Source of the DNA: UBA6170 sp942491385
Lineage (GTDB): Bacteria > Chloroflexota > Anaerolineae > Anaerolineales > Anaerolineaceae
Assembly (NCBI GenBank): GCA_942491385.1
Contig: CALOAF010000002.1
Coordinates: 491,875 to 555,874 of the forward strand
DNA: 64,000 nucleotides
Reading direction: 5' to 3'
Positions 17,978 to 27,324 of this stretch are shown one piece after another. Numbering within the stretch: the first letter of the stretch is position 1; every line of letters starts with the position of its first letter. Both the position numbers and the translations under genes were made by a program. The notes beneath the pieces are model-generated. The model searched no databases, had not been told where the DNA came from, and saw nothing but the letters and a program-made list of their open reading frames with translations.

Positions 17978-18102
17978 ACCTTCCAGATAAATTGACACAC
18001 ATATTTTCAAATCTAATGTAAGTCATCCCTTACAAAATTTGGGTAGGTTCTATCAATAACTATCAAGTTGATCTGGTGTTGTTTAAATACATATTTTTTT
18101 AA

Positions 18103-18131
18103 TTGAATATGACCTTCGAACGTACTACAAT
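18103..18131 (+). promoter_or_regulatory. Sigma70-type promoter for the CBS gene
   Basis: TTGAAT at 18103-18108 and TACAAT at 18126-18131 with a 17-base spacer. The ATG at 18180 is preceded by AAGGAGG. Confidence 0.6.
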
Positions 18132-18179
18132 GAAAATGAAATTTGACTTCAATTAATCTATTAATAAGGAGGCCAATCG

Positions 18180-18608
18180 ATGATAACTGTACAAAATATT
18201 TTAGAAATTAAAGGCAAAGATATTTGGACCGTGTCACCTGAGGATACAGTTTATGATGCTTTGCGATTAATGGCACGTGTTGATGTGGGAGCTCTTCTGG
18301 TGATGGAAAACAATAAACTTGCAGGGATTATTTCTGAGCGTGATTATGCTCGTAAAGTGATTCTGTTGGGAAAAACATCCAAAGAAACTTTGGTGAAGGA
18401 AATTATGACTCACAAGGTAATCTCAATCCATCCTATGCAAACCTGTGAGGAATGTATGGATATAATGACGAAAAATCATATCCGTCATCTTCCTGTGATG
18501 ATAAATGGGAAAATGGTCGGTGTCGTTTCGATTGGTGATGTAGTAAAAAATATTATCTTCAAGCAACGTGAGAAAATAAAGGATCTCTCCATTGGTAAAT
18601 CAATATAG
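18180..18608 (+). CDS. CBS-domain pair protein
   Basis: A 142-residue protein made of two CBS domains (about residues 10-60 and 75-130). Strings DTVYDALRLMARVDVGALLVME and IISERDYARKVI mark the first domain, and TCEECMDIMTKNHIRHLPVM the second. Such stand-alone Bateman modules bind adenine nucleotides (AMP, ATP, NADH) and modulate a partner protein. No partner is fused or adjacent. Own promoter, strong AAGGAGG site, own terminator, so a monocistronic unit. Confidence 0.9.
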   Translation: MITVQNILEIKGKDIWTVSPEDTVYDALRLMARVDVGALLVMENNKLAGIISERDYARKVILLGKTSKETLVKEIMTHKVISIHPMQTCEECMDIMTKNHIRHLPVMINGKMVGVVSIGDVVKNIIFKQREKIKDLSIGKSI

Positions 18609-18644
18609 ATTTTCCGATGATCAATGATTTCAATCATCTAAAAC

Positions 18645-18670
18645 AAAAGCAGCTGAATCAGCTGTTTTTT
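18645..18670 (+). terminator. Intrinsic terminator after the CBS gene
   Basis: CAGCTG at 18650-18655 pairs with CAGCTG at 18659-18664, extended by A-T pairs, and a run of six T follows. Confidence 0.75.
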
Positions 18671-18691
18671 GTTTATAGTATTTTTAGATCA

Positions 18692-18733
18692 TTCACAAAT
18701 CAACTGGTTAAAATATGAATCCAGTTATGTGAA
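18692..18733 (+). repeat. Imperfect inverted repeat upstream of hutU, possible operator
   Basis: Left arm TTCACA plus AACTGG (18692-18707) and right arm CCAGTT plus TGTGAA (18721-18733) are mirror images apart from the spacer between the two half-blocks. It lies just upstream of a TATAAT at 18749-18754, which is a probable -10 for hutU. The placement suits a regulator binding site overlapping the -35 region, but no regulator gene is nearby. Confidence 0.4.
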
Positions 18734-18786
18734 TGTTTTATCCCATACTATAATTAACCTTAATTAATCACACAGAAGGAGGTGTC

Positions 18787-20442
18787 ATGTCTAGTCCACG
18801 TACGATCAGAGCACCGCGCGGAACTAAATTAACCTGTAAATCGTGGTTGACAGAAGCAGCGTACCGAATGATACAAAATAACCTTGATCCTGAAGTGGCT
18901 GAAAAACCGGAAGATCTGGTTGTTTACGGCGGGCGTGGTCAGGCAGCCAGAAATTGGGAATCCTTTGATGCAATTCTGGAAACATTGAAAAATCTGGAAG
19001 ATGACCAAACCATGCTGGTTCAGTCAGGAAAACCAGTGGCTGTTTTTCAAACACATGCGGATGCACCCCGCGTTTTAATTGCTAATTCAAATTTGGTGCC
19101 TTTTTGGGCAACCCAAAGTCATTTTGATAAATTATCGCAAAAGGGGCTGATCATGTACGGTCAAATGACAGCCGGGTCATGGATTTACATAGGAACTCAG
19201 GGCATCTTGCAAGGCACCTATGAAACCCTGGGGGCTTTAGCCACACAAAAAGGCTGGAATTCTCTTAAAGGGAAATTCGTGTTAACCGCAGGGTTGGGCG
19301 GAATGGGTGGTGCCCAACCCCTGGCCATTACCATGAATGAAGGCGTGGGACTGTGTGTGGAAGTTGATCCTGAGCGTGCCCATCGTCGTCAACAAATCGG
19401 TTATGTAGATGTTGTGGTCGACACACTCGAAGAAGCCATGACACTTGTGGAAGAAGCAGTAGACCAGGAAAAACCGCTATCGATTGGTTTAATCGGAAAT
19501 GCAGCTGAAATTTACCCTGAATTGGTTTTTCGAGGGATCACCCCTGATGTGGTCACCGATCAAACATCCGCCCATGATGTAATGATGTACGTACCAGCGG
19601 GCTTATCGGTTGAATCTGCAGCAGAATTAAGAGCGAATGATCCTCAGCAGTACGCTCGTAAATCCGTTGATTCGATGTCAAAACATGTAGAAGCCATGCT
19701 GGCATTCCAACAGCGTGGCGCAGAGGTGTTTGACTATGGGAACAATATCCGTCAAAGAGCATTTGACAACGGAGTAAAACATGCATTTGACTTTCCTGGT
19801 TTTGTTCCAGCTTATATTCGTCCGCTCTTCTGTGAAGGAAAAGGACCATTCCGCTGGGTAGCCCTCTCCGGGGACCCTGAAGATATTTACCGTACAGATG
19901 AAGCCATTGCGGATCTTTTCCCTGAAGATGAGCACTTACAACGCTGGTTAAAATTAGCCAGGGAAAGAGTACCCTTCCAGGGTTTACCCGCTCGCATTTG
20001 TTGGCTCGGATATGGAGAACGCCTCAAAGCTGGATTAAAATTTAACGAAATGGTGGCAAAGGGAATTGTAAAAGCACCTATTGTGATTGGCAGAGACCAT
20101 TTGGACGCTGGATCGGTCGCTTCGCCAAACCGTGAAACGGAATCCATGCTGGATGGTAGCGACGCAATCAGTGATTGGCCACTCCTTAATTTGATGTTGA
20201 ATGCCGTTGGTGGTGCAACCTGGGTATCCTTTCACCATGGAGGTGGTGTGGGAATCGGCTACAGCCAGCACGCAGGTATGGTCATCGTCGCCGATGGAAC
20301 ACCTGAAGCAGCAAAAAGGCTGGAACGCGTTCTGACCACCGATCCGGGACTGGGCGTGGTACGGCATGCAGATGCTGGTTATAATAAAGCCATTGAAGCA
20401 GCAAAAAGACATGGAATTAACATCCCCATGCTGAAAGGTTGA
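18787..20442 (+). CDS. hutU: Urocanate hydratase
   Basis: A 551-residue enzyme, the usual length for HutU, that converts urocanate to 4-imidazolone-5-propanoate in histidine degradation using tightly bound NAD+. Recognisable stretches are VVYGGRGQAARNW near the start, MYGQMTAGSWIYIGTQGI, LTAGLGGMGGAQPLA (NAD+ site), DQTSAHD, and RDHLDAGSVASPNRETE, GGATWVSFHHGGGVGIGYSQH near the C-terminus. AGAAGGAGGT precedes the ATG. The other hut genes (hutH, hutI, hutF or hutG) are not in the window. Two membrane-protein genes follow closely and may be co-transcribed, although their role in this pathway is not evident. Confidence 0.96.
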   Translation: MSSPRTIRAPRGTKLTCKSWLTEAAYRMIQNNLDPEVAEKPEDLVVYGGRGQAARNWESFDAILETLKNLEDDQTMLVQSGKPVAVFQTHADAPRVLIANSNLVPFWATQSHFDKLSQKGLIMYGQMTAGSWIYIGTQGILQGTYETLGALATQKGWNSLKGKFVLTAGLGGMGGAQPLAITMNEGVGLCVEVDPERAHRRQQIGYVDVVVDTLEEAMTLVEEAVDQEKPLSIGLIGNAAEIYPELVFRGITPDVVTDQTSAHDVMMYVPAGLSVESAAELRANDPQQYARKSVDSMSKHVEAMLAFQQRGAEVFDYGNNIRQRAFDNGVKHAFDFPGFVPAYIRPLFCEGKGPFRWVALSGDPEDIYRTDEAIADLFPEDEHLQRWLKLARERVPFQGLPARICWLGYGERLKAGLKFNEMVAKGIVKAPIVIGRDHLDAGSVASPNRETESMLDGSDAISDWPLLNLMLNAVGGATWVSFHHGGGVGIGYSQHAGMVIVADGTPEAAKRLERVLTTDPGLGVVRHADAGYNKAIEAAKRHGINIPMLKG

Positions 20443-20458
20443 TAACATAACCCGCAAA

Positions 20459-20806
20459 TTGCGTTTTTTCTGGTTTTTTCTGTCAATTCTGGTTGGTGCG
20501 CTAATCGGACTATATTTTGGTTGGGTGCGAACGCCAACATCCATTGGGACAACACAATTATCCAATCTGCGCAGTGATTATTTGGCAGATTATGTGTTAA
20601 TGGCAGCAGAATCCTACGAACAACACCAAAATCTCGAATATACCACCAGTCAATTGGTTTTACTGGGTAACGAACACCCTTTAAGATACATACAAAAAGC
20701 GATTATTGTTGCTGAAAAACTTGAGTTTAGCCAAAAAGATCTTGAAAAATTAGCTCTGTTGGCACAAATCTATCAGATCCCTGAGACTGCAAAGGAGACT
20801 CCATGA
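20459..20806 (+). CDS. Single-pass membrane protein, unknown function (paralogue 1)
   Basis: A 115-residue protein with one N-terminal membrane helix (FWFFLSILVGALIGLYFGW) and a helical extracytoplasmic part. I know no named family. The start is a TTG at 20459, and the true start is uncertain because the closest Shine-Dalgarno-like AAAGG lies inside the end of hutU, 20 bases away. Its stop overlaps the ATG of the next gene (ATGA), implying translational coupling. The neighbour shares the same plan of membrane helix, then a QLSNLRSDYL-like segment and a short helical domain. Confidence 0.6.
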   Translation: MRFFWFFLSILVGALIGLYFGWVRTPTSIGTTQLSNLRSDYLADYVLMAAESYEQHQNLEYTTSQLVLLGNEHPLRYIQKAIIVAEKLEFSQKDLEKLALLAQIYQIPETAKETP

Positions 20807-21681
20807 ACTCCAGGTTTCAGGAAGAAAAGCGTCAACCACCGTATTATCTGCTTACCGGGCTGTTACTGGGGTTAGCTTTGGGTTTCATCATAACCATGGT
20901 CATCTTGCCGATACAATACACTAATGTTCCCCCGGAAACGCTCAATACAACCGACAAAGACCGCTATCGGCTGATGATTTCTCAGGCTTTCAGAGCCAAC
21001 CAGGATCTGGGAAGAGCCTCTGCGCGACTGGGATTGTTGCGCGATGATGATATCGCTGGTCAATTAATCCAGCAATCCCGACGAAGCGAGACCAAAAGTG
21101 ATGCCCAGGTTTTACTCAATTTAGCCCAGGCAATCCAAAACCCCTTGGCTCAACCTATCATCACATCACAAGCACCAGAATCTGACATCACAGCGCAAGC
21201 TATAGATTCAGCCATCACATTTACCCCTGCTCAAACCGAAACAATAGTACCGACAGAAACACCATCTGAAACAGCTACACCACAACCCACCCGCCCACTC
21301 TCTACTTCAATCGTTCAAAATAGCCCGACACCAAATCTTACGACAGGTCTTCCGTTTCAATTAACTGAGAACAAAACCATCTGCAATTCATCTTATCGTG
21401 AGTCTTTAATCCAGGTGGAAGTCTTTGATGCAGTTGGCGAACCCATATCCAATGCCCGGATCACTGTCACCTGGTCCACCGGACAGGATATGTTTTTCAC
21501 AGGGTTTTACCCTGAAATTGGTTTGGGGTATGCAGATTTCAGTATGACGCCTGATTCGATTTACTCTGTTAAGGTAGGTGAAATTGGTGAAATGGTTACA
21601 AACCTGACGTCACCAAATTGTACAGACGATTCTGACACCAATTATTGGGGCAGCATTTATTTACGGTTTGATGCACCATAA
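20803..21681 (+). CDS. Single-pass membrane protein with Ig-like C-terminal domain (paralogue 2)
   Basis: A 292-residue protein. One membrane helix (about residues 15-38) is followed by a helical segment that parallels the upstream protein (NTTDKDRYRLMISQAFRANQDLG), a Thr/Pro/Ser-rich linker of about 50 residues, and a beta-sandwich domain at the C-terminus (about 190-290) of carboxypeptidase-regulatory or Ig-like type, with cysteines that could form a disulfide. It overlaps the upstream gene by 4 bases. The layout suggests a surface-anchored protein. Function unknown. Confidence 0.6.
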   Translation: MNSRFQEEKRQPPYYLLTGLLLGLALGFIITMVILPIQYTNVPPETLNTTDKDRYRLMISQAFRANQDLGRASARLGLLRDDDIAGQLIQQSRRSETKSDAQVLLNLAQAIQNPLAQPIITSQAPESDITAQAIDSAITFTPAQTETIVPTETPSETATPQPTRPLSTSIVQNSPTPNLTTGLPFQLTENKTICNSSYRESLIQVEVFDAVGEPISNARITVTWSTGQDMFFTGFYPEIGLGYADFSMTPDSIYSVKVGEIGEMVTNLTSPNCTDDSDTNYWGSIYLRFDAP

Positions 21682-21714
21682 CGCCACTGGGAATTATCGG
21701 AAAAAGTAACAGGA

Positions 21715-24051
21715 TTATTCTTTTTCTTTTGCCGCAGATTTAATTTGTTGCAAGAGCTGACGATATTGGTTGGAATTGGGAGGATTCATGGCAATGATGG
21801 CTTCCACCATTTCTATGGCAGCTCGTCGGTCACCTTTATCAAGTAGGCGATCTGCCAATTCATCCATTTGTTTGATGGCTTTTGAGGTATGTCCATAGCG
21901 AATAAAAGCATCCATCAAGCGTTTGCGAATTTCAATTTGTTCCGGATTCTCTTTGATTAATTCATTTAGGAATTGAACCACTTCCTTTGTTTTTTGGTTC
22001 TCTTCTAAAATATTGACAAAGTCATCAATTTCTTTTAAGGCAGCCCGTAATTGACCCAGACGCATATTAATATCAATCAATTGCATACGCGAGGCTTTAT
22101 CTTCAGGTTGTAAAGAGCGCAATTGCTCAAAAATCCGCAGTGCCTGGCGCCAATCCAGGCGTTGCATATCAATATCCGCAACTTTTGTTAAGATCTGCAC
22201 AGCCCATTTTCGATTCGTCCGGGATTGCTGCGCCAAACGTAAAGCCAACAAATAGGATTGTCTGGCTTTGTCTAATTCAGCCAACCGGTAATAAACCTCT
22301 CCCATTTCAAGATATTCATGAATCGCTTCGTCAATTTGATTGCTGTTGCTTAATAGTTCAATCAATTTATTTCGAATGGATAAGTCCATTGGCGCAAATT
22401 CTGTAACCTTTTTTAACACCCGAATGGCCTGGTTTGGTTCACCGCGCACTTCATATAATTCAGCAACCAATAAATATTTTCGAATCGCTTCTTCAATTTG
22501 TCCACCCTTTGCCATCAATTCACCAATTTGAATATGCAGTGGCATATAGGTTGGAGCAAACTGTAAAGCATGGAAAGCTTCTTCCATGGCTGAACGATAA
22601 AAACCTTGTTGGCTTAATTCACGCACGCTTGCCAGCGCTTCAACCACTTGACCTGAGCGGGATTGCAACAACATCTCAATTAATGGAACAGGAGGATTGT
22701 CTTCGCTCGCTGCCGGCATCTGAGCGCGTGCTTTTTGCAAATATTCCCGCCAATCCGCTCGCATTAATTGTGAGCGTACATTCTGGCAGACCGCCATGAG
22801 GTCTTTAGGATTGGTTTCATGTTGTTGAGCTTCAAGAATTGGTTCATATAATTGCTTTAATTCTTCTACAAATTCTTCCGGTATTGTCATCAGGTCTGCC
22901 AGTCGATAGGCTTGCAAATAAGCTGTGGTGGCATCCTGGAAATCGTTTTGTGTTTCATTAATTTTGCCAATCAGCAGATAAGATGCAATCGCATATTCTC
23001 TTCTCCGTAATGCATTATTTAAATACTTGATTGCTTTTTGGGGATTATCATCCAGGAGAAACATACCCAAAGTAAAATATACCGAGGTCTTTTCCAGTCC
23101 AATATCCAAAACGCGTTGCAATTCTTCTGCGGCCCGTTTCTCATTGCCACCTGATTGCAGATCAATCGCATGACCCAAATGTAAAAGTATTCGCGTACGT
23201 TCAGACTGCTCTAAGGACAATCCACCAGTACCGCGGGTCAACGCTGCAATACTGCGTTTCCCGGTTGATCCAGAATCACTGTCTGAGGAATCAAATAACA
23301 TGGTTGCTAATTCCTCCAGGGCACTTTGGCGTGTTTCAGCAACCGGATCCATTTTTAGTTCAAGTTCGGATGTTTGTCCGGTTTGTAATTGCTGGATATT
23401 GGCTAATCGAACTTGATGCATCGGTTTTTCAAGTTTAATTTTTTCTGGTTTGGGTAAGCGGTGATTTGATTTCAGCAATTTCATTGCATTTTGAACATCG
23501 ATATTATCGGGTGCAATTTGAAGGCAATAGCGTACCGCTTGAATGGCCTTTTGATTGTCTCCAGCACTTTGCATCAAACTAGCTGCTGCCAGATATTCAC
23601 CAGCAGCCTCCGATTTCTTGCCCATCTTGTCATAAATCATTGCCAGACGGGTGCGAGCAATTAGATTTTCAGGTTCTAATGCGATGACATGTTGCCAGGA
23701 TTCAATTGACTTTTCAACATCTTTCGCACGCAGTTGCATCTCTGCTGCTTGCATACCCATTTTGACCGCATCTTTGATCCTGCCCATGCTCTCATAAATA
23801 AAAGCCATTTTTTCATACGGCAATGGGTCATTGGTAGAAATAGAAGAGACCTTTTGATAATGCATCAATGCACCTTCAAAGTCCTGCATTTCCAACAAGG
23901 CCAAACCAATACTGATCAATGCCATCGGATCTTCAGGAACTTCTTGTAATGCAGTCCGATAATGATTAACGGCATCAGACCAATTCTGATCCCATGCGGC
24001 AGAATGCCCTTGATTCATTGCTGTTAGAAATGCTTGTTGATCTCCACTCAT
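21715..24051 (-). CDS. Large tetratricopeptide-repeat protein
   Basis: A 778-residue soluble protein built almost entirely of TPR helices. Typical TPR strings are PMALISIGLALLEMQDFEGALMHYQKV, TRLAMIYDKMGKKSEAAGEYLAAA and MPLHIQIGELMAKGGQIEEAIRKYLL. There is no signal peptide and no other domain, so it is likely a scaffold for protein complexes. It starts 2 bases after the polA stop with AAGGAATAA as ribosome binding site, so it is translated from the polA transcript. Similar polA-adjacent TPR genes may be a lineage feature, which I cannot verify. Confidence 0.85.
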   Translation of the reverse strand: MSGDQQAFLTAMNQGHSAAWDQNWSDAVNHYRTALQEVPEDPMALISIGLALLEMQDFEGALMHYQKVSSISTNDPLPYEKMAFIYESMGRIKDAVKMGMQAAEMQLRAKDVEKSIESWQHVIALEPENLIARTRLAMIYDKMGKKSEAAGEYLAAASLMQSAGDNQKAIQAVRYCLQIAPDNIDVQNAMKLLKSNHRLPKPEKIKLEKPMHQVRLANIQQLQTGQTSELELKMDPVAETRQSALEELATMLFDSSDSDSGSTGKRSIAALTRGTGGLSLEQSERTRILLHLGHAIDLQSGGNEKRAAEELQRVLDIGLEKTSVYFTLGMFLLDDNPQKAIKYLNNALRRREYAIASYLLIGKINETQNDFQDATTAYLQAYRLADLMTIPEEFVEELKQLYEPILEAQQHETNPKDLMAVCQNVRSQLMRADWREYLQKARAQMPAASEDNPPVPLIEMLLQSRSGQVVEALASVRELSQQGFYRSAMEEAFHALQFAPTYMPLHIQIGELMAKGGQIEEAIRKYLLVAELYEVRGEPNQAIRVLKKVTEFAPMDLSIRNKLIELLSNSNQIDEAIHEYLEMGEVYYRLAELDKARQSYLLALRLAQQSRTNRKWAVQILTKVADIDMQRLDWRQALRIFEQLRSLQPEDKASRMQLIDINMRLGQLRAALKEIDDFVNILEENQKTKEVVQFLNELIKENPEQIEIRKRLMDAFIRYGHTSKAIKQMDELADRLLDKGDRRAAIEMVEAIIAMNPPNSNQYRQLLQQIKSAAKEKE

Positions 24052-24053
24052 AG

Positions 24054-26846
24054 TTATTCCTTACCTTTTACTTCAATCACCTCAAGACTTCCCCAATTGG
24101 ACCCCCAACGGGCTTCGGTCGATAATGGAATATTTAATTGATAGGCATTTTCCATTACGCATTGCACTAAAATTATAGTCTCATTTCGTTCATTTTCAGG
24201 GCATTCTAATAATAATTCATCATGAACCTGTAATAAGATTTTCGCCTCTAATCCTGATTTTTGCAAGGCTGCAAACAAATTAATCATGGCAATTTTCATA
24301 ATATCTGCTGCTGTTCCCTGAATCGGGGCGTTGATTGCTTCCCTTTCCTGTTGATTGCGTGCATTTGCATTGGTAGTCGTGGCAAGATTTGGAAAATAAC
24401 GTCTTCTGCCCACCAAAGTTTCCACATATCCCTGCTGCATGGCCATTTTTCGTAAACCATCCAGATACTCTTTCACCCCTGGAAAACGTCTGAAGTAGGC
24501 TTTTACGAAATTTTCAGCCTCGGAAAGTGTCAACCCGGTTGAGCGGCTCAATCCAAACGGGCTCATACCATAAATCAAACCAAAATTAATTGCTTTTGCA
24601 TGTCTGCGTTGTTCTTTCGTCACTTTATCCAGAGCAACCTCGTAAATCGCGGCGGCAGTGGTAGCATGAATATCCTGATTGGCTCTGAAAGCAGATAACA
24701 TCGCTTCATCCTGCGACATATGCGCTACTATTCGCAATTCCACCTGGGAATAATCCACAGCCAGAAGACCACAGCCTGGTTTGGCAACAAATCCATTGCG
24801 CACCTTTCTGCCCAATTCAGTACGCGTGGGAATATTCTGTAAATTTGGGTTGGAGGAGGATAACCGGCCGGTGACCGCGCCAGTCTGGCTGAAAGATGTG
24901 TGTATTCTGCCCGTCTTGGGATTCACATTTTCTGGCAAAGTTTTTACATAAGTGGATTGCAGCTTGGACAACTCGCGATATTCCAACATTAAATCGACCA
25001 CAGCGTGTTTGCCCTGTAACTCCTCTAACACAGCAGCGTTGGTGGAATAATGGCCACTGGCTGTTTTCTTTCTGTTCGGAGATTCTAGCCCCAGTGTTTC
25101 AAACAGTGCAACGGATAATTGTTGAGTGGAGTTGATGTTAAATGAATAGCCAACCAGTTTGTATACTCCCTCTTCTATTTCGAACAAGCGCTGGCTTAAT
25201 TCTTTTTCCATTGCTGCAAAGAATTCTTTATCAATCAAAATGCCGATCAGTTCCATATCGGCAAGGACAGGAATTAAAGGCATTTCAATTTTCTCAAATA
25301 CATTATTTACATTTTTCCTATCCATCAGATCCCGTAGATAAGGCAACAGTCCCAGAGGGACAGCTGCATCCGCCCCGGCATAATTTGATACTTTCTCAAT
25401 GGCGACATCAGCCATACTGATTTGTGATTTTCCACTTCCAATCAGATCTTCTATGTGGGTCATGTGGAGATTCAAATATTGATCAGCCAGATCCTTCAGA
25501 CCGAAGCCTGAATAACCTGGGTCAACCAGCCAGGCTGCCAACATGGTATCGAAAACATAAGGTTGTACCTGAATGCCATTTTGCGCCAGCATCATTCCAT
25601 CATATTTCAGATTGTGTCCAACTTTTTTTATTTTTTCATTTTCAAAATATGGCCGCAAAGCCTTGATCACCATTGCCAGTGGCAATTGATCTTCTTCAGT
25701 ACGATGCCCAACGGGAATGTAATACCCTTTTTCTGGGTCAATAGCCAGGGAGATGCCCACCAGTTTCGCTCTCACTGGATCGGTATCCGTGGTCTCTGTG
25801 TCGAAACTTAGCCATTCAGCCTTCTCCAATTCTTTTTCTAATTGGCCCAGTTTTTCTTCCGTATCCACCAGAATTGTCTCGATTTGGGATTGCGAAAGAT
25901 TACCGACCTTCTCCAAAGGCTCCCCAAACAGAGAAAGTTGTTGTGTTGGTCCATACTCTTCATGCTTGGCTTCCATATCCCGCAAGCGTCCAACCAGGGT
26001 TCTGAATTCCAATTGCTGGAAAATCTTTTCAACAGCCCCAAAATCCAGGTGAGAAGTACTGGATTTTTCCAGGTCAAGGGCAATATCAATATCTGTTCTG
26101 ATTGTCGCCAGATCTTTACTAGTGAACGCCAGGTCTTTTGCTCCTTCTAGCTTCTTTTTGAATTTTGGAAGAATATCATCCAGATGAGCGTAAATTTCTT
26201 CAATTGAATCATAATCCGCTAACAGTTTTAATGCAGTTTTCTCACCCACACCCGGAACACCCGGGATATTATCGGATGAATCACCCATCAAGGCTTTTAA
26301 TTCAATAATTTTATCGGGTCGCACACCCATCTTTTGAATGACATCCTCAACCGTGTAATCTTTGGCATCCGCCATGGAGCGTCCTGGAAGATTAACGATG
26401 ATGCGTTCATTCACCAATTGTAAAAGATCACGATCCCCGGTGAGGATTTTCACCCCTAACCCTTTTTCCACCGCCTGATAGGCGATCGTGCCTAACACAT
26501 CATCTGCTTCAGCGTTTTCTTTCTCCAGGCGGGGAATATCAAAAGCATCGATTATTTCACGGATGCGTTCAATTTGCTGTTTGAGATCATCCGGCATTTT
26601 TGCCCGGGTGGCTTTGTATTCAGGGTAAATATCATTGCGGAACGTTCGGCCAGTATCAAACGCAACCGCCAGATACTCTGGTTTTTCTTTTTCGAATAAT
26701 CGAAATATGACACTCATGAAACCAAATATTGCTGCAGTTGGTTCCCCCTGTGATGTTCTCATGGTATCGCCACCAGTGGAAGTCATTGCAAAATAAGTTC
26801 GATAAGCGAGCGCGTGACCGTCAATTAAGTATAGCGTTGGGGGCAT
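24054..26846 (-). CDS. polA: DNA polymerase I
   Basis: A 930-residue, three-domain polymerase. Residues about 1-290 are the 5'-nuclease (YLIDGHALAYRTYFAM, LTGDRDLLQLV, GDSSDNIPGVPGVGEKTA). Residues about 320-510 are a 3'-5' exonuclease with the DEDD residues visible (D349 and E351 in FDTETTDTD, the HNLKYDGM Asp, and YAGAD), so proofreading is probably active. Residues about 520-930 hold the polymerase: motif A DYSQVELRI, motif B KAINFGLIYG, motif C QVHDELLLE. The start at 26846 is chosen because GAGGAAGAA lies directly upstream. An ATG at 26864 would add 6 residues. First gene of a two-gene unit with the TPR protein. Confidence 0.97.
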   Translation of the reverse strand: MPPTLYLIDGHALAYRTYFAMTSTGGDTMRTSQGEPTAAIFGFMSVIFRLFEKEKPEYLAVAFDTGRTFRNDIYPEYKATRAKMPDDLKQQIERIREIIDAFDIPRLEKENAEADDVLGTIAYQAVEKGLGVKILTGDRDLLQLVNERIIVNLPGRSMADAKDYTVEDVIQKMGVRPDKIIELKALMGDSSDNIPGVPGVGEKTALKLLADYDSIEEIYAHLDDILPKFKKKLEGAKDLAFTSKDLATIRTDIDIALDLEKSSTSHLDFGAVEKIFQQLEFRTLVGRLRDMEAKHEEYGPTQQLSLFGEPLEKVGNLSQSQIETILVDTEEKLGQLEKELEKAEWLSFDTETTDTDPVRAKLVGISLAIDPEKGYYIPVGHRTEEDQLPLAMVIKALRPYFENEKIKKVGHNLKYDGMMLAQNGIQVQPYVFDTMLAAWLVDPGYSGFGLKDLADQYLNLHMTHIEDLIGSGKSQISMADVAIEKVSNYAGADAAVPLGLLPYLRDLMDRKNVNNVFEKIEMPLIPVLADMELIGILIDKEFFAAMEKELSQRLFEIEEGVYKLVGYSFNINSTQQLSVALFETLGLESPNRKKTASGHYSTNAAVLEELQGKHAVVDLMLEYRELSKLQSTYVKTLPENVNPKTGRIHTSFSQTGAVTGRLSSSNPNLQNIPTRTELGRKVRNGFVAKPGCGLLAVDYSQVELRIVAHMSQDEAMLSAFRANQDIHATTAAAIYEVALDKVTKEQRRHAKAINFGLIYGMSPFGLSRSTGLTLSEAENFVKAYFRRFPGVKEYLDGLRKMAMQQGYVETLVGRRRYFPNLATTTNANARNQQEREAINAPIQGTAADIMKIAMINLFAALQKSGLEAKILLQVHDELLLECPENERNETIILVQCVMENAYQLNIPLSTEARWGSNWGSLEVIEVKGKE

Positions 26847-26864
26847 TTCTTCCTCTCTGATCAT

Positions 26865-27324
26865 TCACTGTAAAAGTCATGAATGAAGTCTCTTAACCAG
26901 ATCAAAAACGAATTCTCTCATGCTTGATTCTATTAGAATTTTCATTATTGAGCAACAAAAGATCAGCCTGCTCTCAATTCAAGTAGCTCTTTTTAAGTCA
27001 CATATTAATGATATCAGTATACCAGTTCAAGTAAGGGACGTGAGCAAAGACTCTTACGGTTAAATGAATTTCATGGGGGTATTCATTAGAGCCGTGCTAG
27101 TCTTCCTATCCGAGGATTGGTCTATCCTATTTGCTTTGGTGGATGCTTAGGTAGCCTTAACTCAAACTGATGTTAAATGCTATGTGCTTTAGCTAATAAT
27201 AATCGCAACGATATACATTACTGGCGCGTGTACCAGAATGGGTTCTGTTGGAAAAAAGAAAAACCCAAAGCCAGAAAAAGGCTCATAAACCGCCCAGATA
27301 CTTACACACCATGTGTTCGCTTTG
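26865..27324. other. Intergenic region without a supported gene
   Basis: About 460 bases between polA and the dehydrogenase, which lie on the same strand. An open frame on the plus strand from 27177 is not convincing: it runs into the dehydrogenase gene on the opposite strand and has no ribosome binding site. I see no tRNA signature, promoter pair or tandem repeat. There is one short hairpin (CAGAA-TGGG-TTCTG near 27236). Confidence 0.4.
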
